From assembly GCF_001936115.1 (NCBI RefSeq), contig NZ_MPDM01000005.1, positions 62,001 through 126,000 of the forward strand: DNA of 64,000 nucleotides, given 5' to 3'. The position numbers and the translations under genes were made by a program. How positions within the stretch are numbered: position 1 is the stretch's first letter; every line of letters starts with the position of its first letter. Shown here in pieces: positions 43,206-52,404 of this stretch. This DNA is from Boudabousia marimammalium. Lineage in GTDB: Bacteria; Actinomycetota; Actinomycetes; Actinomycetales; Actinomycetaceae. The notes beneath the pieces are model-generated. The model was not told where the DNA came from, made no database searches, and was given only the letters and a program-made list of their open reading frames with translations.

Positions 43206-44528
43206 GTGAAATCTGCGCAGCGACTACTGGCCGGACTCTGCGCGCTCACGGCGGCTTTCACTTTGAGTGCTTGCGGCCCGATTTCCAATTCAGCAGCAGA
43301 GCGCGATGGCAGCAGCTTATCCACTCCCGAGAATTCAGGGGAGGAGACCTCGTCCTCGGCCCTGAAATGGGCAGACCTGCAGGTGCAAAACCTACTGATT
43401 ACGGGTGAAAGCCTACCCGCGGATGCTCTCATGCCCACCCCGGAGAGACGAGCCGAGGATGCCGCGCTGCCGGGGAAATCCGACCGGATAGTGGAATCTG
43501 ACCCGGAGAATCTACGCGAACTAGACCTGAGCGCCACTGTGGAAGTAAATCCGGTGTTCCCCTTCGAGCAATCCGCTCGCGGTTTCAACTGGAGTATCAA
43601 ATCTGATCTGACTGGAAGCCGCCTACACTTCACCCTCGGGCTAGGGCAAAACACCGGTGTTCAGCCAAGCCCGCTAACGGTTGACACGAAACTCCAAGCG
43701 CCCATCCGGATTGTGCAGGCGGTGGCAGTCGCGGAGCGGCTCTACACTCTGGTGGCCGCCCCGGACAGTAATCAGGTGAGCCTGTGGATGATTAAGATCA
43801 ACACTGATGGCAACCTTGGCGCCACTTTGATTCATCAGGTTGAGGGCGACAACTTCAAGCCCGTGCAGACTTCTGGCCGGGCGACCGCCCCGATCCCGAG
43901 CCTAGCGGTGACGCAGGCGAACCTCTACGTTAGCGCGCAACAGGCCGGACTGTGGCAGACTACCCGCTTCCACCTGGATGTTACCGGAAAAGTGACTGAT
44001 GCTGCGGTGGTTCCTGAGCTTTCGGGGTATGCGGGGGAATCTATCCGGGTGCTTCCCGCCGGCAAAACTCAAGCAGGTTTCGTTCGCACCGCCGGGGAAT
44101 ACACCCAGTTCGGGAAGATCGAGGATGGACAGTCTCCCGTAGAAACCCTACGACTGCGGATGGATAGCCGTCTGAAACAAGTGAGGATACTGGGTGATAC
44201 GGTTCTGTTGGCTCTGTCAGATTCCAGTCCGAGGGTGTGGGTGACGCCCGCTACCGACAGCGCGCCAACCAGTGAAACTGTCGCCACCCCAGAGGGGGAA
44301 GCTGACCCGCTCAGCGCCAGAATGTTCGGAGCTGAGCAGGCTTTCGTGCTGATTACGCCGTCTCGTCGTGAAGCAATCAGGGTGTTCTCCCCGCTGGTTT
44401 TGCAGGCCAGTGGTGCCGGACAGTTGCAGGACGGATTCATTGTGCAAGCTCAGCAGGCGAAACGGACCTACCGTTTCCTCTTGGAACCGAGCGGCGAAGT
44501 GTCATCCTTGTCGCCCCTCGCGCGATAG
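43206..44528 (+). CDS. Lipoprotein of unknown function, possible beta-propeller
   Basis: A 440-aa exported lipoprotein: GTG 43206 (GGGGG 5 bases upstream), signal peptide LLAGLCALTAAFTLSAC with lipobox Cys, then a Ser/Glu-rich linker. The rest is predicted beta-rich with repeated blade-like stretches (LYTLVAAPDSNQVSLWMI, LAVTQANLYVSAQQAGLWQT, RILGDTVLLALSDSSPRVWV). No family recognised. The alpha/beta-hydrolase gene follows 17 bp downstream, so they are probably co-transcribed. Confidence 0.72.
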   Translation: MKSAQRLLAGLCALTAAFTLSACGPISNSAAERDGSSLSTPENSGEETSSSALKWADLQVQNLLITGESLPADALMPTPERRAEDAALPGKSDRIVESDPENLRELDLSATVEVNPVFPFEQSARGFNWSIKSDLTGSRLHFTLGLGQNTGVQPSPLTVDTKLQAPIRIVQAVAVAERLYTLVAAPDSNQVSLWMIKINTDGNLGATLIHQVEGDNFKPVQTSGRATAPIPSLAVTQANLYVSAQQAGLWQTTRFHLDVTGKVTDAAVVPELSGYAGESIRVLPAGKTQAGFVRTAGEYTQFGKIEDGQSPVETLRLRMDSRLKQVRILGDTVLLALSDSSPRVWVTPATDSAPTSETVATPEGEADPLSARMFGAEQAFVLITPSRREAIRVFSPLVLQASGAGQLQDGFIVQAQQAKRTYRFLLEPSGEVSSLSPLAR

Positions 44529-44545
44529 GTTGAAAGGGTAGAATC

Positions 44546-45679
44546 GTGCTTATGAATGAGTCACCTGCACCCGCATTGAACGAATGGGCCCCCGATATTT
44601 TGGGCGCCGGCTTTGAAGCGAAACAGATTCAGCTTCATGATGATGACGAGGGTGAGGTTGTCTGCACTTTGGTGCGACATCAGCCTGAGGCTGACCCGCA
44701 GCAGATTGAGGGAACCCCCGCTCGGGCGCAGTTCTCAGTGCTTTATATTCACGGCTGGAACGACTACTTTTTCCAGAAAGAACTGGCCCGGCAATGGTCG
44801 CGGATTGGAGCGCGCTTCTACGCGATAGATCTTCGTAAATATGGCCGATCCTGGCTTGATCATCAGACTTTCGGCTACGTGGACACCCTCGAAACCTATG
44901 ATGAGGATATGCACGCTGCCTTACAGGCCATCAAAGCAGAAGACGAAGCGGAAACGGGTGCTTTGCGGCCCTTGGTACTTTCCGGTCATTCGACTGGCGG
45001 TCTGACTGCGACTTTGTGGGCAGACCGGCACCCAGGCGCGCTGGCTGGCCTAGTGTTGAACGCTCCCTGGCTGGAGCTGTCATCATTCACGGCTATCCGC
45101 AATGCTTCACATCCGGTGATTGAACGGATCGCTGCGGTTTCTCCATACCGGCCGCTGACATTGAGCTCAGGACCGAATTTCTACGGAATGTCTTTGAGCG
45201 GCTGGCTGCCGGAAGATGGCGAGCTGCCCTTGGAACTGGAGGATTATCCTGATGATCCGTCAGTGGTAGGGTGGGGAACCAACCCGAAGTGGAAGAATCC
45301 GGCAGGGCAGCAGACCCCTGCCGGCTGGTTTAACGCAGTTCTATACGGTCATGACAGGGTTGCTGAGGGGCTAGATATCACTTGCCCGATTTTGATGGAA
45401 ATCTCAGTGGAATCTTCCTCGGGAGATAAATGGGACCCCATCATGCGCCGCCAAGACACGGTTTTGGATGTGGAAGCGCTGGCGCAGCGGGCCGTGAACT
45501 TGGGCCGCAACGTGAATATTCAGCGCTTTGAAGCCAAGCATGATGTGGCTTTGTCCGACCCTGAGGTGCGGCGCGAAATCTGGATGGGCCTGTTCCGTTG
45601 GGCGCACGCTTACCTGCGGGCCGAAGACGGTTCCAGTCTTTGCGCGGAGATCCCGCAAACTATTACTCTCTGCCCCTGA
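44546..45679 (+). CDS. Alpha/beta hydrolase, serine aminopeptidase S33/monoacylglycerol lipase-like
   Basis: A 377-aa cytoplasmic hydrolase. Motifs in order are the oxyanion LYIHGWNDYF, the nucleophile elbow VLSGHSTGGLTA, the acid region ILMEISVESSSGDKWDP and the His region FEAKHDVALSDPE. The HGWNDYF stretch and YDEDMHAAL match the monoacylglycerol-lipase-like hydrolases common in actinobacteria. GTG 44546 with GAAAGGG is used; ATG 44552 is an alternative. The substrate is probably a lipid ester but cannot be read from the sequence. Confidence 0.85.
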   Translation: MLMNESPAPALNEWAPDILGAGFEAKQIQLHDDDEGEVVCTLVRHQPEADPQQIEGTPARAQFSVLYIHGWNDYFFQKELARQWSRIGARFYAIDLRKYGRSWLDHQTFGYVDTLETYDEDMHAALQAIKAEDEAETGALRPLVLSGHSTGGLTATLWADRHPGALAGLVLNAPWLELSSFTAIRNASHPVIERIAAVSPYRPLTLSSGPNFYGMSLSGWLPEDGELPLELEDYPDDPSVVGWGTNPKWKNPAGQQTPAGWFNAVLYGHDRVAEGLDITCPILMEISVESSSGDKWDPIMRRQDTVLDVEALAQRAVNLGRNVNIQRFEAKHDVALSDPEVRREIWMGLFRWAHAYLRAEDGSSLCAEIPQTITLCP

Positions 45680-45751
45680 GGCTGCGCAAGTTGTTGCTCA
45701 ACCAGAGTCAGTACTTCAGCTAAACCCGCTGGCTGAGCTTAAGCCGTCTCT

Positions 45752-47410
45752 TTAGTGTCGACGGGAAGGGAAGCTACGGGTTCTTGCGGGAGTAATGCCG
45801 ATGGATGATTGCAATCCAAGATGCGGAGCGAGCTCCTCAGGATTCTCCAGTTCTTGGTCATGAATCATCCCGGTAATTTCTGAGTATGCTTCCGCCAAAC
45901 TAGGACCGGCCTCATGGCCAATCCGCCAGATTTCCCACGCGTTCGGGAACATTTTTTCGCTCAGCTCATACAGTGCAATTGCGGGATCTGGAGTGCTGCT
46001 CTGCCCGGTAAAGATCAGGCCATTGGTGCCCAGTTGCGCAGTGAAATGGCTGCCTTCCACCATCGCAATTAGGGGCACTTCCATCCCCACTGCCTCAGCA
46101 ATTAGGGCGAGGCTCTGCTGGTAACGCTGTTCACGGGTGAGCTGCTTGCGGCGCGGGAGAGCGATCGGTCTGGTGGTTGCCTCCGGCTCATCCACCGTGG
46201 CGTGGGAGAGTGCGCGGCGGGAAGGAATGCTGCCTCGATGGGAGAGGACATCGCCACGGTGAGTACGTTTTTGCGGGGCGGGAACAGGGCTCTGCACCGG
46301 TGCGGGAGTCGGCTTGCTGGCGCGACGAGTCGGCATTACTCGGGGGCGGGCAGCCGGAGTTTGGCTCTGGTGACGCCGCTTGAAAGCAGCCTGGGCAGCG
46401 CGTTCAAACATGCTCAGTGGAGCGGCAGACTCCGGTTCCGCAGCGCCAGCAGGGGAGCTAGTTTCCTTTACCGAGGCAGCCTCCACCAGAGAGGAAATTG
46501 CCTCATTGAGGACTCCGTGGGCCGGGGTGGGTTCTGCTTGTGGAGCTTCCGCTGCGGCGATTTTCTCCGCTACCTGCACTGGAGGCAGAATGGAACCTTC
46601 ATGCCGGGAACGGCGCGGAATCTGCGGCTGCGAGGGATTCAAGGCCGAGGGGGAGTGCCCTAGCAAGGCAGATGAAGAGAGCTGATCAGCGGACTTATCT
46701 GAAACCTCAACCAGGTCAGTTTCCTTCACTGGTGGGGGAGTTATCTGCTCTTCAGTGGCGGCAGTAATCTGCCCAATCAGCGCGTAAACCTCCTGATTGG
46801 AGTAACTACGCGAGCGTACCGGAATGGGCCGCCCGGAGCGGCGTAACAGCCGTTGGGAATATCCCCAAAGGGATGGGGAAATCGACTTAACCTGAACAAT
46901 TTGGCGACCGTCCTCCATTTCCCGCACATTAATCTCATTCACTTCAATGCCTGAAGTCGCCAGCACTTCAATGGCGGAGCGGAGAGTGTTTTCAACCTCG
47001 GCGGCGACCACAATCAGACGCGGACCCGAGGGGGTACTGGTGGGAACCCGGCTGCGGAACTCAGTCACGCGAGTGCGGAAAGCAGCCTGGCCTCCTTCAT
47101 AAAGTTCGGAGAGCTCATTCCAACCCAACATCCGGGTCTCATTGAGTTTGGCTAAAACACTGACCATCTGCTGAGAGCCTAAATATTCCACTACATAGAT
47201 GCAGACCACTTGGCCAGACCCGTCAACGCCGATCAGGCGAGGGGGCTCATCCTCGCCCGAAAGCCAAGCCACGGGAAAAAGAGGACGAGGGAGGATGTCG
47301 AGGACGTTAGTGCGGATAGTACGCAAGGTGGCACTCAGGGTTGAACTATCGGCAGGCTTGCCTAACTGTGCGGGTTTGAACCGCCCATCTGTAAACTCGA
47401 AGAGTGCCAT
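45752..47410 (-). CDS. Protein of unknown function with long disordered middle
   Basis: A 552-aa protein without a family I can name. Residues 1-200 look folded (FPVAWLSGEDEPPRLIGVDGSG, VVCIYVVEYL, RLIVVAAEVENTLRSAIEVL) and suggest a small alpha/beta domain. Residues about 235-425 are Pro/Ser/Glu/Arg-rich and disordered (RRSRHEGSILPP, RVMPTRRASKPTP). The C-terminal 120 residues are again folded (GMEVPLIAMVEGSHFTAQLGTNGLIF). No signal peptide or membrane helix. It may be an actinobacterial nucleoid, nuclease-fold or regulatory protein; I cannot decide. Confidence 0.6.
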   Translation of the reverse strand: MALFEFTDGRFKPAQLGKPADSSTLSATLRTIRTNVLDILPRPLFPVAWLSGEDEPPRLIGVDGSGQVVCIYVVEYLGSQQMVSVLAKLNETRMLGWNELSELYEGGQAAFRTRVTEFRSRVPTSTPSGPRLIVVAAEVENTLRSAIEVLATSGIEVNEINVREMEDGRQIVQVKSISPSLWGYSQRLLRRSGRPIPVRSRSYSNQEVYALIGQITAATEEQITPPPVKETDLVEVSDKSADQLSSSALLGHSPSALNPSQPQIPRRSRHEGSILPPVQVAEKIAAAEAPQAEPTPAHGVLNEAISSLVEAASVKETSSPAGAAEPESAAPLSMFERAAQAAFKRRHQSQTPAARPRVMPTRRASKPTPAPVQSPVPAPQKRTHRGDVLSHRGSIPSRRALSHATVDEPEATTRPIALPRRKQLTREQRYQQSLALIAEAVGMEVPLIAMVEGSHFTAQLGTNGLIFTGQSSTPDPAIALYELSEKMFPNAWEIWRIGHEAGPSLAEAYSEITGMIHDQELENPEELAPHLGLQSSIGITPARTRSFPSRRH

Positions 47411-47567
47411 TGCTAGAGCTCCTTTGACTTTTCACCAGCAGTAATAATCATAGTCTAAGCGCGAGACAAAAACGTATACAGCCCCAGAAAAGTTATTAAT
47501 CTTGTTAAATTCTGTGCCTTTCGGTACTGTGGATATACCTATACGTGAATTTCTAGGGAGGTTTTTC

Positions 47568-49070
47568 GTGCCTAAGCAGCCCTCACAACCAAAGTTGCTG
47601 ACCGCAATGATGGCGGTAGCGCTCAGCGTTGTGCTGCTGATTGCCACTCCTTCAGCGGCTCTAGCTGACCCTGACCCGGTCTCCCCTGACAGCGTCAACG
47701 TGGACAGCTTGAGCGGCTCCGATCGGGCAAAGATTGGCCAGTTAGAAGCAGAATTAGCTTCTCTGCGAGCTCAGCAGGATGAAAACCAGCTGGCTTCTGA
47801 GGAAGCAGTCGAATCCTTTAACCGTGCCCGCGATGAACTTGACGTAGCACAAGCAGAAATGCAACAGGCACAAAAAGCTGAGTCTGAAGCCAACCTAGAA
47901 CGCGATAAAGCTCAGGTTGAACTAGCTAAGCTGATTATGTCAGTTTACCGCGACCGGTCCCTCTCCCTTGCGGCGCTGACCCCTTACCTAGAGGCGGACG
48001 GACTTTACAATATGGAGATTCGGCAGCAGGCGGTCAGCCTCTTCGGTGAGGAAGCTGACCGTAAAATCCAGCGCTATGACGCCGCCGAAGCCGTAGCGAA
48101 AGTAATTCACGGAGAAGCCCAAAAGAACGTCGAAAAACACCAAACAGCTTTACAAAAAGTTGAAGCTGAAAGAGAAGTCGCCAACCGGGTCGCTGCCGAA
48201 TCTGCTAACCGCGTGGTGGAACTAGAGAGGCAACGCGATCAGATGATTGTCCGCTTAGCTGAGCTTCGCCGGGTCAGTATCGAACAAGAACGTGCACGGC
48301 AGGAGCAGCTAGAAAGTCAGGCAGAGGCTCGGGCTGAGGCTGCTGCCCAAGTGAAAGCGCAGAAGGACGCCGCGCAGGCTCGCGCCAAGGCTGAACGGGA
48401 AGCCCAACAGCGGGCAGCAGCTGAGGCTGCCCGACAAGAGGAACTAGCACGTCAGTCCGCGGGCCAAAATAAACCTAAACCCGGTGGGACGAACACCGGA
48501 ACTAGCCAAGCGGATAAGGACAAGGCTGCTGCTGACAAGGCTGCCCGCGAAAAAGCCGCCCGGGAGAAGGCCGCTGCTGACAAGGCCGCCCGGGAGAAAG
48601 CTGCCCTGGAGAAAGCCGCCCGGGAGAAAGCTGCCCGGGAGAAGGCCGCCCGCGAAAAAGCTGAACGTGATGCCGCGGCTGCAGCTGCCAACAGGCCGGC
48701 ATCTTCAAAGGCCCTAGGTGCGGTAGCTTGGGCCCGATCTCGACTTGGAATCCCCTATGTTTGGGGTGGCGCTAGCGACTCAGGATACGACTGCTCCGGC
48801 TATGTGCAAGCAGCCTGGCGGACCCAGGGTGTGCGTATCCCGCATTCGTCTCGAATGCAGTACAACTATGGAACCAAAGTGCCACTGGACGCGGCCCAGC
48901 CTGGTGATTTGCTGTTCTGGAGTCGCAATGGCAGCCCGGGCGGCATCCACCATGTCGCCATGTACATTGGCAACGGACAAATGATGGAAGCCCCGCGGCC
49001 GGGTAAAACCACCCAGATTACGAAGGTTCGATACCGCCGAATCATGCCCTACGCGGTACGTCTAGGCTAA
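47568..49070 (+). CDS. Secreted NlpC/P60 peptidoglycan hydrolase with coiled coil
   Basis: A 500-aa RipA-like DL-endopeptidase predicted to cut peptide stems during cell separation. GTG 47568 follows GGGAGG. Order: signal peptide (MMAVALSVVLLIATPSAALA); coiled coil 45-270; a low-complexity stretch near 320-370 of repeated AAREKAAREKA/DKAAREK units; and a C-terminal NlpC/P60 domain with Cys in YDCSGYVQAAW, His in GGIHHVAMYIGNG and a terminal region MMEAPRPGK. The Lys/Glu/Ala repeats are DNA repeats too and may vary. Ends at a very strong bidirectional terminator. Confidence 0.92.
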   Translation: MPKQPSQPKLLTAMMAVALSVVLLIATPSAALADPDPVSPDSVNVDSLSGSDRAKIGQLEAELASLRAQQDENQLASEEAVESFNRARDELDVAQAEMQQAQKAESEANLERDKAQVELAKLIMSVYRDRSLSLAALTPYLEADGLYNMEIRQQAVSLFGEEADRKIQRYDAAEAVAKVIHGEAQKNVEKHQTALQKVEAEREVANRVAAESANRVVELERQRDQMIVRLAELRRVSIEQERARQEQLESQAEARAEAAAQVKAQKDAAQARAKAEREAQQRAAAEAARQEELARQSAGQNKPKPGGTNTGTSQADKDKAAADKAAREKAAREKAAADKAAREKAALEKAAREKAAREKAAREKAERDAAAAAANRPASSKALGAVAWARSRLGIPYVWGGASDSGYDCSGYVQAAWRTQGVRIPHSSRMQYNYGTKVPLDAAQPGDLLFWSRNGSPGGIHHVAMYIGNGQMMEAPRPGKTTQITKVRYRRIMPYAVRLG

Positions 49071-49080
49071 GCCACACAGC

Positions 49081-49133
49081 TAAATAAACTTTTGGCCCGT
49101 CCGAATCAAGCGGACGGGCCAAAAGTTTATTTA
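49081..49133. terminator. 23-bp bidirectional terminator
   Basis: A perfect 23-bp stem (49081-49103 with 49111-49133, core TTTTGGCCCGTCCG) has A/T runs at its base on both sides, between convergent genes. Confidence 0.92.
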
Positions 49134-49142
49134 AACTCAGGC

Positions 49143-49643
49143 TCAGTGAGTAGTGTATCCGGCTGCCTTCGCACGCTCGTAAGAACGCAGAATTTCGGCT
49201 TCGGCTCCCTCACGGCCAACCCAGTGTGCGCCCTCGACGCTCTTGCCAGGTTCAAGATCCTTGTACACCTCAAAGAAGTGCTGAATTTCGAGACGGTGGA
49301 ACTCAGACACATCCTCGATATCAGTACGCCAAGAAGCGCGCTGGTCCATGGAAGGCACACACAGGACTTTATCGTCGCCTCCCTTTTCGTCACGCATACG
49401 GAACATGCCCAAAGCACGGCAACGAATCAGGCAACCGGGGAAGGTCGGCTCTTCCAGCAGAACCAGAGCATCCAAAGGATCTCCGTCTTCGCCCAGAGTG
49501 TCCTCAATAAAACCGTAATCATCGGGGTAGCGCGTAGACGTGAACAGCATTCTATCTAGGCGGATACGGTTGGTTTCGTGGTCCACCTCGTACTTGTTAC
49601 GATTCCCCTTAGGGATTTCAATAGTTACATCAAATTCCAACAT
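49143..49643 (-). CDS. ppa: Inorganic pyrophosphatase
   Basis: A family I soluble pyrophosphatase of 166 aa. Motifs are [37 protein letters not shown] (metal-binding acidic residues) and [16 protein letters not shown]. Length is typical for actinobacteria. It is divergent from dacB, the usual actinobacterial arrangement. Confidence 0.97.
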   Translation of the reverse strand: MLEFDVTIEIPKGNRNKYEVDHETNRIRLDRMLFTSTRYPDDYGFIEDTLGEDGDPLDALVLLEEPTFPGCLIRCRALGMFRMRDEKGGDDKVLCVPSMDQRASWRTDIEDVSEFHRLEIQHFFEVYKDLEPGKSVEGAHWVGREGAEAEILRSYERAKAAGYTTH

Positions 49644-49838
49644 CTTTTGTGCCTTTCCTTAAGGTGCGCCGGCGGTTTCAGCAGCCTTTGATTGCGGCAC
49701 CAAAAGCCAGAGAAACCACTTTGCTTCCCGTTAGAGATAGTATAACTGTAGACTACAAACAGCATACGAGAGCATCGTAAACATCAGATTTACTGAAAAA
49801 TGCACCAATTTGCAATGTGAAATATGAAAGGTGAGAGC

Positions 49839-51227
49839 GTGCGAATCCCCTCAACAGTGCCGGTCGCGTTGAGCGCCATCCTGATTTTAGGCACAATCGG
49901 GTACGCGGTAGCAGACGCCTACGATGTGGTGCCCGGGATTCTCACCAATACCCCGATTGCAGTAGAGCAAAAACTTCCCCAAATGCCGCCGCTCAGCCCC
50001 ACGGCGGAACTACCGGAGCGGGCAATCAATCCTGATGCGCCACTTCCGGACCAGGCCAAACTGAAGGCCGCCACCGAAAAACTGAACGGGCACGTCTCCG
50101 CTGCTGGGGGGCGGCTAGCTATCAGCCTGATTGATGCGCATACAGGGGAACCTGTGTACAGCTACCATGAGGCCGTGCCGATGACCCCGGCATCAACTAC
50201 CAAACTTTTCACTGCTTTCTCCGCTATTAAAGAACTGGATCCGAAAGCTACCTTCACTACCACCACGGCACTTGCCGGGAATACGCTGTTCCTGAAAAGT
50301 AACGGCGACATCACCATGGCAGCAGGGGAAACCGATCCGCAGGGAGTGCTAGGGCACGCCGGATTAGCAACCCTAGCCCATAAGACCGCTGTCGCTTTGC
50401 GCGGCAAAGTCGATTTTGTGCAGCTAGTTGTGGATGACACCGCGATTGCTGGCCCAGAAAGGAATCCAGCATGGACAGCCCAAGACGTGGATGATTACGC
50501 CGGCAACGTCACCGATATCGCCATCCAGCAGGGGAGGAGAGATCCGAACCATGCCAAATACTTCTCCCATACGGCACTCGCTGACGCGGCTGGGGTTTTC
50601 GTGAAGGCACTAGAGGCCGAGGGGGTAACCGTGCGTGGGCACTTCAGTACTGGCGCCCAAACACCGGGGGCCACAGTCTTAGCTGAAGAACAGTCAGCTA
50701 GCTTCGGGCAGCTACTGCACTACATGGATAAAACTTCGGATAACACTTTGGCTGAGCATTTCTGCCGGCTGATGGCAAACCCCCTCGGCGCTACAGCAGA
50801 CTTCACTAGCCCGCCCGCGCAGATTGTCAAGCAGTATGCCGCGCAGGGTCTAAATATGGAAGGCGTGGTCCTGAATGACTGTTCGGGTCTGGACCGGGAC
50901 AACCGGATTACCCCTCAGGCACTCACCGCAATTATCAAAGACGTCCTCGACCAGAAAGAACCGCAGGCGCGGATGGCACTTTCAGCTTTTCCGGTAGCCT
51001 CGCTTGACGGAACCTTACAACAGCGACTCTCGAATTCTAATACTGCTGGAATGGTGCGGGCTAAAACTGGCTCTTTACCTTCGGTTCGTTCGCTAGCCGG
51101 CGTGCTTCGTACCAGCTCCGGTCGGGATCTGATTTTTGCCGTCATGATTGACGACTGCGAGAAAGACAAAGTCTGGGGAATGAAACAGCGGATCGACGAA
51201 TTTTTACATACCGTGGTAACAGGTTAA
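49839..51227 (+). CDS. dacB: D-alanyl-D-alanine carboxypeptidase/endopeptidase (PBP4, S13)
   Basis: A 462-aa cell-wall enzyme that trims or cleaves peptidoglycan peptides. The S13 motifs are ASTTKLFTAF (SxxK), SDNTLAEHF (SxN) and RAKTGSLPSVRSLAG (KTG). An uncleaved signal-anchor (PVALSAILILGTIGYAV) precedes the domain. GTG 49839 has AAAGGTGAG upstream; ATG 49824 is in frame earlier. It opens the operon that runs to the folate genes. Confidence 0.94.
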   Translation: MRIPSTVPVALSAILILGTIGYAVADAYDVVPGILTNTPIAVEQKLPQMPPLSPTAELPERAINPDAPLPDQAKLKAATEKLNGHVSAAGGRLAISLIDAHTGEPVYSYHEAVPMTPASTTKLFTAFSAIKELDPKATFTTTTALAGNTLFLKSNGDITMAAGETDPQGVLGHAGLATLAHKTAVALRGKVDFVQLVVDDTAIAGPERNPAWTAQDVDDYAGNVTDIAIQQGRRDPNHAKYFSHTALADAAGVFVKALEAEGVTVRGHFSTGAQTPGATVLAEEQSASFGQLLHYMDKTSDNTLAEHFCRLMANPLGATADFTSPPAQIVKQYAAQGLNMEGVVLNDCSGLDRDNRITPQALTAIIKDVLDQKEPQARMALSAFPVASLDGTLQQRLSNSNTAGMVRAKTGSLPSVRSLAGVLRTSSGRDLIFAVMIDDCEKDKVWGMKQRIDEFLHTVVTG

Positions 51228-51263
51228 TCTGTACTATCAAGGTACTGTTCGAGGAGGAGACTC

Positions 51264-52373
51264 ATGGCAATCACATGGACTGAGGCAATGCATTTAGCGG
51301 GAACGCTGGTGCCGCCCGGCCCGAAAATTTCGCGTGCGCGGGCGCGAGCCGTAGTCAGTGTGGTTGAAAGCAATACGGAAACGGTATCGAAGCTAGTGGC
51401 TACGATTACTGGATTGCCTGCCTCTGTCACTGAAAACCTTAATATTGTGGCAGTTGACCGTAGCCGCTGGATTTACCGGGCGGGGCGGACCTTGCAAAAC
51501 TTGATTGACCCGGCCCCGGCAACACAGGTCGTGAAATCCACGGTTAATCCGCTTCGTGGTTTAGCCGTCTCAGCAATGATGGGATTGTCTGCGTTGCGCG
51601 TGTATGGTCACTGTGATCCAACCGTACCGGGAGAACCAATCTACCTGTCTGTTCCGAATCTGGTGCAAACTAGACGGTTCAAATCCCTAGATGCAATTGA
51701 TTTTAGTCAGTGGATTGCTTTGCGCTCCGCCGTTTATTGCGCACAGTTCCGGGCAGCGCCGTGGATAGTGGAGTATATTCGCGCTCGCGTTGATTTGCTT
51801 ATGCGGTCGGTTGAGGCAGACGATATTGGCGATATTTCCCTGTCCGGCTTGTGGAATACTGTGCGGAATGCGGATAGCTTGGCAGCGGACGCGGAGGATA
51901 ATTCCACTTTGGTGCTGCGCACCCGAAGGGCCCGTGGATACACGCGGCGCACTGAGAGTGGGGACACTGTGGAACTGAGTCCCCAAGAGATTGCCGCTGC
52001 CGGGCCGACTGATCCTATTGCGGCGCTGACGGAGCTGACTGAACTTTTCGGTTTCATGGACGCCTATATGCGTGTCAGCATGGAGTATTTGACGCCTACG
52101 CAGATTACGTCGATTCAGCGGATTCGTGCACTCATGCGGGGTACCCCCACGCCCGGCAGTCTGCTTTTGCGGGCTTTCACCAGAGGCCTGGGATTTGACC
52201 CGGTGACCTGGAATCCTTCCAGCTTGCGGCGATTCATCCGTCAGGTGCGTTCCGAGGAAGGCGCGCAAGTGCTTAACCGTGTCTTTACGTCGCCAGAGAA
52301 TCTCCCTACCCGCACGGAGCTGGCTAATCCTAGCCAGTGGGTGCGTCGGATGGAACACAATCCGGTATCATGA
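51264..52373 (+). CDS. Zincin_2-family (DUF2342) protein with lost zinc ligands
   Basis: A 369-aa member of the actinobacterial family annotated as zinc-dependent metalloprotease or F420-associated protein, always found between dacB and tilS. The region normally reading LHE.THR.QF is IALRSAVYCAQFRAAPWI here, so the HExxH is gone. The later LEGH...MD-type ligand region reads LTELFGFMDAYM. The fold appears kept (GHCDPTVPGEPIYLSVPNL, RIRALMRGTPTPGSLLLRAFTRGLGFD). It is therefore probably a catalytically dead paralogue with a structural role. ATG start with GGAGGAG. Confidence 0.78.
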   Translation: MAITWTEAMHLAGTLVPPGPKISRARARAVVSVVESNTETVSKLVATITGLPASVTENLNIVAVDRSRWIYRAGRTLQNLIDPAPATQVVKSTVNPLRGLAVSAMMGLSALRVYGHCDPTVPGEPIYLSVPNLVQTRRFKSLDAIDFSQWIALRSAVYCAQFRAAPWIVEYIRARVDLLMRSVEADDIGDISLSGLWNTVRNADSLAADAEDNSTLVLRTRRARGYTRRTESGDTVELSPQEIAAAGPTDPIAALTELTELFGFMDAYMRVSMEYLTPTQITSIQRIRALMRGTPTPGSLLLRAFTRGLGFDPVTWNPSSLRRFIRQVRSEEGAQVLNRVFTSPENLPTRTELANPSQWVRRMEHNPVS

Positions 52374-52404
52374 AATCAGTTCGGCCGTGTAGGAGGTGAA
52401 GCGG

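Noticed and set aside
48452-48691. Ala/Phe/Ser repeat frame on the minus strand
   Set aside because: It is the complement of the AAREK repeats in the NlpC/P60 gene.
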